Shown piece by piece: positions 52,137-60,560 of a stretch of DNA of 63,473 bases. The stretch lies in contig CAZGPE010000009.1 of NCBI GenBank assembly GCA_964527585.1, positions 1 through 63,473 on the forward strand. The letters run 5' to 3'. Position 1 is the first letter of the stretch, and each line of letters opens with the position of its first letter. A program made the position numbers and the translations under genes. The notes beneath the pieces are model-generated. The model did not search any database and had not been told where the DNA came from. It saw only the letters and a program-made list of their open reading frames with translations. The DNA is from Fimenecus sp964527585. GTDB lineage: Bacteria > Bacillota > Clostridia > Oscillospirales > Acutalibacteraceae.

Positions 52137-53411
52137 ATGGATAAACTTGTTATTAACGGTTCTAAACGGTTGGTGGGAGAGACGGAAGTTCACGGATCGA
52201 AAAACAGTGTTTTACCGATTCTTGCGGCGTGTGTTCTCTCTCGGGGAGTGAGTGTAATACATAACTGCCCTATGCTTTCCGATGTGGATGCGGCGATAAA
52301 TATTTTAACCAATCTCGGTTGCAAGGTTAAGCGTGAGGGCCATACCGTAACTGTTGATTCCGCAAATGCGGAATTTTACGAAATCCCCGAAAACTTAATG
52401 AGAGAAATGCGTTCGTCCGTGATTTTTTTAGGGGCGATTCTCGGCAGAACGGGAAAAGCGGTTCTTTCCACACCGGGCGGATGTGAAATAGGTTTGCGCC
52501 CTATTGATATGCATATTTCCGCAATGGAACAGCTCGGAGCAAAGGTCGAAGAAGAACACGGCAGATTACATTTTGAGTGTTCGGGACTGAAAGCGGCAAA
52601 AATAATTCTTCCTTTTCCTTCGGTCGGAGCGACGGAAAATATAATGATTGCTTCGTCGGTTGCCGAGGGTACAACGGTGATTACAAATGCTGCGTGTGAA
52701 CCCGAAATCAGCGATCTTGCCGATTTTCTTAACGCTTGCGGAGCGAAAATTCACGGAGCGGGAGACAGCACGGTTGTTATTGAGGGCGTTAAAAAACTTT
52801 CGGGTGCGACACATACCGTTATTCCGGATAGGATTGCCGCATCTACCTATCTTTTGGCAGGAGCCGTAACACACGGAAGAGTTTGCATAAAAGAAATAAT
52901 TCCGGCACATATCGGTGCGCTTATACCGATATTAAAACAGGCCGGCTGCGATGTTTCGGTAAGTAACAGATGGATATGCGTCTCGTCCTCTTCAAGACTT
53001 TCAAGAGTTAAAACAGTAAGGACTATGCCGTATCCGGGATTTCCCACCGATGTTCAGGCTCCGCTTACCGCAATGCTGAGTGTGGCAGACGGAACTTCTG
53101 TTGTTGTGGAAAATATTTTTGAATGCAGATATAAATATGTAAGCGAATTGGTGCGGCTCGGCGCTAAGATAAATGTTGAGGGAAGAACCGCCGTTATCGA
53201 AGGTGTTGAATATTTGACGGGAGCACCTGTTTTGGCTCCTGATTTGCGTGGCGGTTTTGCGCTTGTGATAGCGGGACTGTGTGCAAGGGGAGAAACCGTT
53301 GTTTCCGGTGTGGAACATATTGACAGAGGATATGAAAAACCCGAGTTTATTTTGAGAAAACTCGGTGCGGATATAAAAAGGATAAAAGACGATGGAACAG
53401 AGAAGAAGTAA
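52137..53411 (+). CDS. murA: UDP-N-acetylglucosamine 1-carboxyvinyltransferase
   Basis: The product is about 424 aa with VHGSKNSVLPILAA near the N-terminus and the active-site cysteine in PGGCEIGLRPIDMH (Cys116), the fosfomycin target. It makes enolpyruvyl-UDP-GlcNAc, the first step of peptidoglycan synthesis. It lies between murG and ftsQ, where murB or murC is often found. ATG 52137 is chosen over GTG 52128 because GAGGTG is then correctly spaced. The end overlaps ftsQ by 20 bp. Confidence 0.95.
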   Translation: MDKLVINGSKRLVGETEVHGSKNSVLPILAACVLSRGVSVIHNCPMLSDVDAAINILTNLGCKVKREGHTVTVDSANAEFYEIPENLMREMRSSVIFLGAILGRTGKAVLSTPGGCEIGLRPIDMHISAMEQLGAKVEEEHGRLHFECSGLKAAKIILPFPSVGATENIMIASSVAEGTTVITNAACEPEISDLADFLNACGAKIHGAGDSTVVIEGVKKLSGATHTVIPDRIAASTYLLAGAVTHGRVCIKEIIPAHIGALIPILKQAGCDVSVSNRWICVSSSSRLSRVKTVRTMPYPGFPTDVQAPLTAMLSVADGTSVVVENIFECRYKYVSELVRLGAKINVEGRTAVIEGVEYLTGAPVLAPDLRGGFALVIAGLCARGETVVSGVEHIDRGYEKPEFILRKLGADIKRIKDDGTEKK

Positions 53412-54327
53412 AAGCAGTATCTCATCTTCAACTAAAAAAGTACAATCTCGGCAGAGAACACGCAAACCTTCCGAACCTATGTCGAGAGATGAAGTCAGAA
53501 GGTATAACAATATTCAGCGTAAAAAAAGGCGCCGCAGAAACAAAATCATTCTTTACTGCGTAATGATACTGATTATTACTGCGGTTGCGATAGCATTGAG
53601 TTTGACTGTGTTTTTTAAGATTCAGTCCGTTAGTGTCGTCGGTGATGATGTTTATGCTTCGGAAAGTATCGTTTCAGCTTCTGAATTGACTGTCGGTGAA
53701 AATATGTTCCGATATTCAAAAAAAGAAATTTCCGAAAAAATCGAGAAAACTCTTCCTTATGTCGAGAGTGTTACGGTTAAGAGAAGCCCGACGGGAAAAA
53801 TAACTTTGGAAATAACTGCGGCAAAAGCCGAATTTGCGATTGACTGCGGAGAAACTTATATGCTCTTAAGCCGTTCGTGTAAAGTCCTTGAAGACGGAAT
53901 TATGTTTATAAACGACGATGTTTCAACCGTGAGTACAAGTGCCGTGATTTATTCCGAAGTCGGAGAAACGGCGCAGTTTGAAAATTCAAGCGATAAAGAG
54001 ACATTGTCGGAGATTAAGAAAGTATTTGAAGATAACAGTATTGAAAAAATAACTCATATAGATATAACGGATTATTCTTCGGTTGAGTTTGTTTATGATA
54101 TGAGAATTACTCTTGAAATCGGTATGATTTCGAATTTGAAGGAAAAAGCGGATTTTATATCCGCAACTCTTTCGAAAATCAATGCGGACGAGCCTTCGTT
54201 CGAAGGAACGATTGATTTCACGGTTGAAAACAAGGCATTTATAAACGAAAAAGAGGAAACTACACTTCCGATTAAAAATCAGTCGGATGCCGAACAGACA
54301 ACGGATTCAACACCCGATGCCGCATAA
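53392..54327 (+). CDS. ftsQ: FtsQ/DivIB cell division protein
   Basis: The 311-aa product has a very basic N-terminal tail (many Arg/Lys, about 50 residues), a membrane helix (about 52-72), and an external POTRA domain (FKIQSVSVVGDDVYASESI). A beta domain and an acidic Ser/Thr-rich tail follow. FtsQ/DivIB binds FtsL and DivIC at the septum. It overlaps the 3' end of murA and ends just before the ftsZ promoter. Bacterial symbol usage is split between ftsQ and divIB. Confidence 0.88.
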   Translation: MEQRRSKSSISSSTKKVQSRQRTRKPSEPMSRDEVRRYNNIQRKKRRRRNKIILYCVMILIITAVAIALSLTVFFKIQSVSVVGDDVYASESIVSASELTVGENMFRYSKKEISEKIEKTLPYVESVTVKRSPTGKITLEITAAKAEFAIDCGETYMLLSRSCKVLEDGIMFINDDVSTVSTSAVIYSEVGETAQFENSSDKETLSEIKKVFEDNSIEKITHIDITDYSSVEFVYDMRITLEIGMISNLKEKADFISATLSKINADEPSFEGTIDFTVENKAFINEKEETTLPIKNQSDAEQTTDSTPDAA

Positions 54328-54346
54328 AATCTTATTAAAAAATATG

Positions 54347-54375
54347 TTGATATTATATTGTTAATGTGTTACAAT
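54347..54375 (+). promoter_or_regulatory. Promoter of ftsZ
   Basis: TTGATA (54347-54352) and TACAAT (54370-54375) with a 17-bp spacer in the 117-bp gap after ftsQ. It gives ftsZ its own transcript in addition to any read-through from the dcw cluster. Confidence 0.65.
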
Positions 54376-54444
54376 AACCTAAATAGGTGTTTATATCTAT
54401 CTGTTAGGTGTGAAATAAAGTCTGATAATACAGGAGGATAAAAA

Positions 54445-55560
54445 ATGCAATTCGAAATTGACAATTCTTATAAGGATGTTACTAATATTAAAGTTATCGG
54501 TGTCGGCGGAGGCGGCGGAAACGCAATTAACCGTATGGCAGAAATGCAAATCGACGGCATCGAGCTTATAACCGTTAATACAGATAAGCAGGCTCTTTGT
54601 TTCTCAAAAGCTCCCACCAAAATTCAAATCGGTGAAAAAATTACCGGCGGAAGAGGTGCGGGTGCAAATCCCGAAATCGGAAGGATGGCAGCCGAAGAGA
54701 GCCGTGAGCAAATCGAAGAAGTTCTTAACGATACCCAGATGGTATTTATCACTGCCGGAATGGGCGGCGGAACCGGAACGGGTGCCGCTCCCGTAATTGC
54801 GGAAATTGCCCGTTCAAAAGATATTCTTACCGTAGGCATTGTTACAAAGCCTTTTGCTTTTGAAGGAAAACACCGTATGCAGCAGGCTGAAGCGGGTATT
54901 GCCGAACTTGCCGGAAATGTTGACAGCCTTATAATTATTCCCAACGAAAGACTCAGAAATGTTTCAACAGAAAGAATTACTCTCGCAAACGGATTTAAGG
55001 TTGCAAATGATGTACTTGTTGACGGTGTAAGAAGTATTTCCGACCTTATTGTCAATGCCGCTCTTATTAACCTTGACTTTGCCGATGTTACCGCTGTTAT
55101 GAAAAATGCGGGACATGCTCATATGGGCATAGGCAGAGCAAGCGGAAAAGACAGAGGCGAGCAGGCTGTTAAAGCGGCAATCACAAGTCCGCTTCTTGAG
55201 TCTACAATTGACGGTGCAACAGGTGTTATTATCTGTATCAAAGCGCCCGCTGATGTCGGACTTGAAGAAATCGACAATGCAGCCGGAATTGTCCGTGCGG
55301 CAGCGGCGGAAGACGCTAACATTATTTTCGGTGTTGATCTTAAGCAGGACGATGCCGATGACGATGAAATGGTTATTACTGTTATCGCAACCGGTTTCGG
55401 TGAAAAGACAAACAAGCCCGCAAGTATGGCTTCTTTCTTTAACGACGAATCGTCGGTGCTTTATCCGATGGATGATATAAGCAGTAAGAGTTCCGAATCT
55501 GACGGTGAGTCGAACACCAAATATTCCGAATTTATTGACATTATAAACGGTAAAAAATAA
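54445..55560 (+). CDS. ftsZ: Cell division protein FtsZ
   Basis: The 371-aa product carries all tubulin-like signatures: VIGVGGGGGNAINRM, GGGTGTGAAPV, GRASGKDRGEQAV and the T7-type NAALINLDFADV. It forms the division ring. The C-terminus is short and ends KYSEFIDIINGKK; the usual conserved C-terminal peptide (DIPxFLR-like, which docks FtsA, SepF and others) is not recognisable. It is the last gene of the cluster, with a strong AGGAGG site. ftsA is missing. Confidence 0.97.
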   Translation: MQFEIDNSYKDVTNIKVIGVGGGGGNAINRMAEMQIDGIELITVNTDKQALCFSKAPTKIQIGEKITGGRGAGANPEIGRMAAEESREQIEEVLNDTQMVFITAGMGGGTGTGAAPVIAEIARSKDILTVGIVTKPFAFEGKHRMQQAEAGIAELAGNVDSLIIIPNERLRNVSTERITLANGFKVANDVLVDGVRSISDLIVNAALINLDFADVTAVMKNAGHAHMGIGRASGKDRGEQAVKAAITSPLLESTIDGATGVIICIKAPADVGLEEIDNAAGIVRAAAAEDANIIFGVDLKQDDADDDEMVITVIATGFGEKTNKPASMASFFNDESSVLYPMDDISSKSSESDGESNTKYSEFIDIINGKK

Positions 55561-55572
55561 TTGTATAATAAT

Positions 55573-55617
55573 AAAACAGTCTGTTTTGCTTAATGTAAAA
55601 CAGGCTGTTTTTGTTTT
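55573..55617. terminator. Terminator of ftsZ (probably bidirectional)
   Basis: AAACAGTCTGTTTTGC pairs with GTAAAACAGGCTGTTT through a 16-bp stem with two wobble pairs, then T-rich sequence. The minus-strand gene on the right also ends here. Confidence 0.75.
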
Positions 55618-55996
55618 ATAAAATGTTTTCCAATTTCGGCTTTTCGCTGTCTATGAGTTTTTCTGCAAGAACGGTGTTTTCTTTACATAATTCCATAAAT
55701 TCGTCAGACGGTTCTTCCTGCGCCGATTTCTCTAAAATTCTGAAATTTTTGTCAATATCTTCAAGCGAACCGTGATTGCAGTAAATCATAAGTCTCGGCT
55801 TTACTTTTTTCCACTTTTCATTTGCCTGTTGAAAATATTGAATTGTTAATTCGTTATTGTTTTGTAAATACGATTCTTCACATTGATTGAGCGAAAAAAT
55901 AATTTCGTTTACTGCGGTCTTTAAGTCCAAAAAGCCGAAAACGGATATTGCCGTAACAAGAGCGATTATAATTATCGCCGCTATCAGTCTTTTCAT
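55616..55996 (-). CDS. DUF4363-like membrane-anchored protein
   Basis: A 126-aa protein with one N-terminal membrane helix (residues 4-22) and a helical external domain with EIIFSLNQCEESYL and WKKVKPRLMIYCNH. It resembles DUF4363 proteins of spore-formers, whose function is unknown. Its start overlaps the DUF421 stop by 4 bp, so the two form an operon. A paired envelope role is inferred from that. Confidence 0.7.
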   Translation of the reverse strand: MKRLIAAIIIIALVTAISVFGFLDLKTAVNEIIFSLNQCEESYLQNNNELTIQYFQQANEKWKKVKPRLMIYCNHGSLEDIDKNFRILEKSAQEEPSDEFMELCKENTVLAEKLIDSEKPKLENIL

Positions 55997-56670
55997 AAGT
56001 TTTTCTCTCTTTCGGTTATTTCATACTGCTCGTTTTTATCAAGTGTCATAAGAAGCACATCGCTTTTATCAATGTTTTTACGGCGCAAGATTTTTTCGAC
56101 TCTTTGTTTTGAAGTGTTACATTCCGGGAAGTTCTTTTCTATCATTTTTCCGTCGGATATGACTGTGTATTTGAAAGTGTTTTCCTGCACGGATATACCG
56201 GAGTCTTTTATCTTGATGTTTTCTTCTTTTGCTTTAAGCATAACGCTCAAAGTTCCGTCGGTTTCGACGATTGCATATAAAACTTTTGAAAGATCGAATA
56301 TATCTTTTTTTCTCAATTCTTCGAGAAGGTCATCAACCGTAAAGCGTAGGGTTTTCAGACGCTTTTGGTTAATTACGCCGTCTTTAATTACTACAACTGG
56401 ATTGCCTTGTACTGCCGATCGGAATTTTGTGCTTTTCAGGTTGAGAATGGAAACAATAATTTCAAATCCGACTAAAAGCAGTACCGGGATTACCGAATTC
56501 ATAATCGGCATACTTGTTTCCTGCATCGGTATTGCGAGAATTTCACCGAGTAAAACGGTTATTACAAGTTCGGCAGGCTGAAGTTCTCCGATTTGCCTTT
56601 TGCCGAGAAGTTTAATTGACAGCATCATAACAATATATAAAATTGCCGTTCTGAAAATGTTTATCAGCAT
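55993..56670 (-). CDS. DUF421/YetF-family membrane protein
   Basis: The product is about 225 aa with three helices in the first 90 residues and a cytoplasmic DUF421 domain: KLLGKRQIGELQPAELVITVLLGEIL, VVIKDGVINQKRLKTLRFTVDDLLEELRKKDIFDL and ETDGTLSV. Members are found in many Bacillota and are linked to sporulation or stress in some, without a proven activity. ATG 56670 has GGTGAT upstream. It is divergent from the ger operon, 91 bp apart. Confidence 0.85.
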   Translation of the reverse strand: MLINIFRTAILYIVMMLSIKLLGKRQIGELQPAELVITVLLGEILAIPMQETSMPIMNSVIPVLLLVGFEIIVSILNLKSTKFRSAVQGNPVVVIKDGVINQKRLKTLRFTVDDLLEELRKKDIFDLSKVLYAIVETDGTLSVMLKAKEENIKIKDSGISVQENTFKYTVISDGKMIEKNFPECNTSKQRVEKILRRKNIDKSDVLLMTLDKNEQYEITEREKNL

Positions 56671-56761
56671 TTTTATCACCGCTTGTATTATTTACACTTT
56701 TATACAGAATATCCGTATTTTATATGGCTATAATATTTTTAACAGTTTGCAAGGTGATATT

Positions 56762-58264
56762 ATGTTTGAAAAATACAGGAAAGATCTTGAAAGAATAACC
56801 GAAAAAGTAACTTCATCGGATTTCGGAGCACCTATAATGCCGTCTTTGTCGGAGAATATAGCGTATTTGAAAAAGGAATTCGGTGAAAGTTTTGACATTA
56901 TGTATAAATATTCCGATTTGAACGGAAAAAAGATTTGCTTTGTTATGGATGACGGAATGTGTGATAATCTGCTTGTTGTGGAGCAAATCGTCAAACCGAT
57001 ACTTACAGCCGATCGGCTTCCGAAAGACCCCGATGAAATGATGGGATATATAAGCAGTAATGTTGTTGCGGGAATTGATCAAAACGAAACAAGAACACTC
57101 GAAAATGCGATTTCCGATATTGTTTCGGGTCTTGTGGTTTTGTTTATCGACGGGGTGGATCACAGTTGGAGTTTCGGGGTTCAGGGGTTTCCGAAAAGAA
57201 GCATTGAAGACGCAAAATCCGAGGTGCAGGAAAAAGGTGCACATGAAGGGTTTACGGAAAGTTTTAAGGATAATGTTGCTCTCTTGCGCCGAAGAGTGCG
57301 TTCGCCTGTTTTGAAATGCGAAACCGTTGAAGTCGGAGCGACAAGCAAGACCCGTGTGTGTATATGTTATATGTCTGACAGGGCAAAGCCTCAGACGGTA
57401 AAGAGTGTAAAATCACGATTAAAAAACGCAAAACTTGATACGGTGCTCGGATCCGGATATTTAAGACCGTTTTTGGAAGACGAAAAGTTTTCGTTTTTTT
57501 CATCGGTAGGGACAACCGAAAGACCCGATATTGCCTGCGGAGAGATGACGGAAGGAAGAATAATCGTTTTGACGGACGGTTCTCCGTTCGCCCTTATTGT
57601 GCCGTATATTTTTACAGAGAATTTTCAAACAATGGATGATTATAATCTCCGGCCGTTTTATGTAGCGTTTATTCGCTTCTTAAAATATGTTTCTTTTTTT
57701 ACGGCTGTGTTTTTACCGGGGATTTATGTTGCGGTATGTACTTTCCATCAGGAAGTGCTTCCGATTTCGATTCTTTACGATATGGCGATACAGGAGAGCA
57801 TAACGCCGTTTCCGGTTATGATAGAGACCGTTTTTATTCATTTTGTTTATGAAATTGTCAGAGAAGCGGGATTGAGAATGCCGAAGTCCGTAGGCCATGC
57901 GGTCAGCATTGTCGGAGGACTTGTTATCGGAGATGCCGCTGTAAGTGCCGGACTGGTTGCGGCTCCGATGCTGATTGTTGTTGCGATTTCGGCAATAACA
58001 TCGTTTGTTGTTCCGCATCTTTATCAAAGCATTGCGGTACTGAGATTTGTTTTGATGATAGTCGGCGGCTTTTTCGGATTTTACGGAATAGCGGTGTGCT
58101 TTTGTGTGTTGTTGGTTGATTTGTGTAAAGACGGTCCTTACGGAATTTCCGATCTTTCTCCGATTGCACCGTTTTCGCTTGCGGCGATGCGAGATACATT
58201 TATAAGACTGAATTGGAGAAAACTCGGAGACAGAGATTTGAGAATACAGAGTATGGAGAAATAA
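56762..58264 (+). CDS. GerA-family spore germination protein, A subunit
   Basis: The 500-aa product has the large soluble N-terminal domain and, from about residue 320, several membrane helices with FLPGIYVAVCTFHQEVLPISILY and PFPVMIETVFIHFVYEIVREAGLRMP, which are GerAA-type signatures. It forms the receptor that senses germinants at the spore inner membrane. ATG 56762 has AAGGTGAT upstream; an upstream extension is rejected. Weak GAATA (56707) and CTATAAT (56728) boxes could be a forespore promoter, which would fit a germination operon, but are not certain. Confidence 0.93.
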   Translation: MFEKYRKDLERITEKVTSSDFGAPIMPSLSENIAYLKKEFGESFDIMYKYSDLNGKKICFVMDDGMCDNLLVVEQIVKPILTADRLPKDPDEMMGYISSNVVAGIDQNETRTLENAISDIVSGLVVLFIDGVDHSWSFGVQGFPKRSIEDAKSEVQEKGAHEGFTESFKDNVALLRRRVRSPVLKCETVEVGATSKTRVCICYMSDRAKPQTVKSVKSRLKNAKLDTVLGSGYLRPFLEDEKFSFFSSVGTTERPDIACGEMTEGRIIVLTDGSPFALIVPYIFTENFQTMDDYNLRPFYVAFIRFLKYVSFFTAVFLPGIYVAVCTFHQEVLPISILYDMAIQESITPFPVMIETVFIHFVYEIVREAGLRMPKSVGHAVSIVGGLVIGDAAVSAGLVAAPMLIVVAISAITSFVVPHLYQSIAVLRFVLMIVGGFFGFYGIAVCFCVLLVDLCKDGPYGISDLSPIAPFSLAAMRDTFIRLNWRKLGDRDLRIQSMEK

Positions 58265-59344
58265 ATGGATAAGATACAAAAGGTCAGCACGGCGCAGTTT
58301 TTTTCATTGCTTATGCTTTCGAGACTTTTATCAACGCTTACTTTTATGCCTGTGTTTGATATGAATGTTAACAACTCGGATTATTTTCCCGCTATTATTA
58401 TCGGCAGCCTCATTTTGATTGTTTTACTTTTCCCTTTGTTTTTTATATTCAAAAACAGCAATTCAAAAGGAATAATCGGAATGGCTTATGAAGTTTCTCC
58501 GAGAATATCTAAAACGGTTTGCATACTGTATGTTTTGTTTTTTCTATTTGATGCTTTTTCGACACTTTTAAGACTTGAGTTGTTTGTTGCGTCCGCAGTT
58601 TTCCCCGATAACGATACAACACTGTTTATGCTGTTGACTTTGGCGGCTGTTTGTTACTGTGCGACGAGAGGGATCGAGGCACTCGGCAGAGCGGGTAGCG
58701 TATGTTTGGCGATTTTAATTGTTTCTTTTGCGTTTGTGCTTGCGGCAATGTGTAAGCGTGTGGATATAAATAATCTCTCACCGGTTTTTTACGAAGGCGC
58801 AAAACCGGTGCTTACGGTTGCTTGGTCTGTTGTTATCCGAACAACCGAACCGGTTGCAATAGCGGTTATGCTTCCGAAAATATCCGGGAATGTAAATAAA
58901 AGCATTGTGTTATGGACAGCGTTTTTTTCGGTTTTTGTAAGCGTTTTATTCTTTTTTCTTTTTACGACTTCGGGAAACAGCGCATTACTTAATATGTTTC
59001 CGATTCATTCGATGGCGGTTCTCTCCGAATTCGGATTGATTGAACGCTTGGACGGACTTCTAACGGGAGTGTGGATTATTTCCGCTTTTATAAAAATTGC
59101 TTTCGTGATTTTTATAATTGTTGACATTTTAAGCGGCACTTTCGAAATAAAAAATAAAAAAGTTACCGTTATTGCATCTGGATGTGTATTGTTTGCCGCA
59201 CTTACGGTATCCTCATCTTCAATTTCGAATTTCAGATTTTCATCCGATACAACGGTTAAATCGGCTGTTTTTTTGATTTTTACGGTTTTGATTCCGATGT
59301 TGCTCTTGATTGCGGAAAAGATAAAGAAAGGAAAACGGACTTGA
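58265..59344 (+). CDS. GerB-family spore germination permease
   Basis: A 359-aa membrane protein with ten or so helices of the APC-superfamily germination permease type. Short motifs include the N-terminal SAQFFSLLML-like start, SRLLSTLTFMP and the second-half DGLLTGVWIISAFIK. It pairs with the GerA-type and GerC-type proteins encoded on either side. ATG 58265 is directly after the A-subunit stop, and its end overlaps the next start by 4 bp, so subunits are made together. Confidence 0.88.
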   Translation: MDKIQKVSTAQFFSLLMLSRLLSTLTFMPVFDMNVNNSDYFPAIIIGSLILIVLLFPLFFIFKNSNSKGIIGMAYEVSPRISKTVCILYVLFFLFDAFSTLLRLELFVASAVFPDNDTTLFMLLTLAAVCYCATRGIEALGRAGSVCLAILIVSFAFVLAAMCKRVDINNLSPVFYEGAKPVLTVAWSVVIRTTEPVAIAVMLPKISGNVNKSIVLWTAFFSVFVSVLFFFLFTTSGNSALLNMFPIHSMAVLSEFGLIERLDGLLTGVWIISAFIKIAFVIFIIVDILSGTFEIKNKKVTVIASGCVLFAALTVSSSSISNFRFSSDTTVKSAVFLIFTVLIPMLLLIAEKIKKGKRT

Positions 59345-60498
59345 AAAGAAAAATACTTTTGTGTTTTACCCTTGTTGTTTTGACGGCGTTTTTCGGCGGA
59401 TGCAAAACAAATAATTCTTCTTCCGAACTTAAAAATCGTATTATTGTTCAGGGAATAGGCATTGACAAAAAAGACGGAGAACTTTCTGTATCGGTTCAGG
59501 CTCTGAATACGGATGTTTCGAGCAACTCCGCTTCATCGGGTGCACCGGAAGAAGTCGTTAAATATTATTCGCTTACGGGAAAGTCTGTTTCCGAAGCGAT
59601 AAATTCACTTTCCGATATTACCGGAAAAGATCCGTTGATTTCTCAAAACAGAATTGTTGTTTTCGGACGCAGTTTTTTGGAAGAGGGGATTACCGATTAT
59701 CTTGACGATTTTGTGCGTACAACCGAGAACAGAATAACTGTTTATGTTGCCGCCGCAGACGATAAAGCGCAAGATATTATTTTCGCTTCTTTGGGAGAAA
59801 ATATTATTCCCGCAAGGCGTGCCGAGGAAATTATAAGTTCTTCGGATTTTAATTCCAATGTCATAAATACAAGAGTATATGACTTGTTAAACGCCTTTTC
59901 TTCTGAAACGGATTCGGCGGTTCTTCCTGTTTTGAAATGCGAAAAAAACGGAGAATATGATGTGATAGAGGTTTCGTCAACTGCGATTGTAAACAGGGAA
60001 AAACTTGTCGGGGAAAAAGGAAGTGAAATAGCAACGGGAATTTTGTGGGTTAACGGAAGAATGAGTCATGGTGAAATCTGTTTTGAGTGTGAGAACGGAA
60101 TGACCGTAACGGCAAAGATAATCAAAAACAAAACCGATGTCGGCGTAGATATAGAAAACACAATTCCATGCTTTAATATAAAAATCAATTGTTCTCTTGA
60201 CTTGAATGAAATTAACAAAAATGTTTTTGAAATAATGGATTTGAACGATATAGAAGAGATAGGAGAATACGCCCGTAAGTCGATAACGCAATGCGTTCAA
60301 AACAGCATAGATGAATGTATAAACAAAGACTCAAGCGATGTGTTCGGTTTCGGAAGACGGCTCAAACGGACATATCCCGATTATTTCCGGGATAATGTTT
60401 TTTCATGGGAAGAAAGTATGAAAAAAGCAAGGTATAATATCCAAGTCAATGTGAAAATAGAACGGGTAGGCGGTTCGGTTGCGAAAATTTATAAATGA
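59341..60498 (+). CDS. Ger(x)C-family spore germination lipoprotein
   Basis: The 385-aa product has a lipoprotein signal peptide ending in FFGGC (Cys21) and a Ger(x)C body with RIIVQGIGIDKKDGELSVSVQAL and PLISQNRIVVFGRS. The start is TTG 59341, overlapping the permease stop (TTGA), with AAAGGAAAA upstream. It is the C subunit of the germinant receptor and is lipidated outside the membrane, needing the LspA encoded at 24609. Gene order A-B-C is the standard one. Confidence 0.92.
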   Translation: MKRKILLCFTLVVLTAFFGGCKTNNSSSELKNRIIVQGIGIDKKDGELSVSVQALNTDVSSNSASSGAPEEVVKYYSLTGKSVSEAINSLSDITGKDPLISQNRIVVFGRSFLEEGITDYLDDFVRTTENRITVYVAAADDKAQDIIFASLGENIIPARRAEEIISSSDFNSNVINTRVYDLLNAFSSETDSAVLPVLKCEKNGEYDVIEVSSTAIVNREKLVGEKGSEIATGILWVNGRMSHGEICFECENGMTVTAKIIKNKTDVGVDIENTIPCFNIKINCSLDLNEINKNVFEIMDLNDIEEIGEYARKSITQCVQNSIDECINKDSSDVFGFGRRLKRTYPDYFRDNVFSWEESMKKARYNIQVNVKIERVGGSVAKIYK

Positions 60499-60503
60499 AT
60501 GTT

Positions 60504-60532
60504 TTGCTTTTTCCGAATATTTGTTGTATCAT
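60504..60532 (+). promoter_or_regulatory. Promoter of the radical-SAM module
   Basis: TTGCTT (60504-60509) and TATCAT (60527-60532) with a 17-bp spacer, 28 bp before the ATG. Confidence 0.6.
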
Positions 60533-60560
60533 TAGTTTATTAAAAAATCAGAGGTAGATT

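Noticed and set aside
56600..56761. N-terminal extension of the GerA-type protein
   Set aside because: It overlaps the divergent DUF421 gene and the intergenic region, and no ribosome site precedes it; ATG 56762 has AAGGTGAT.
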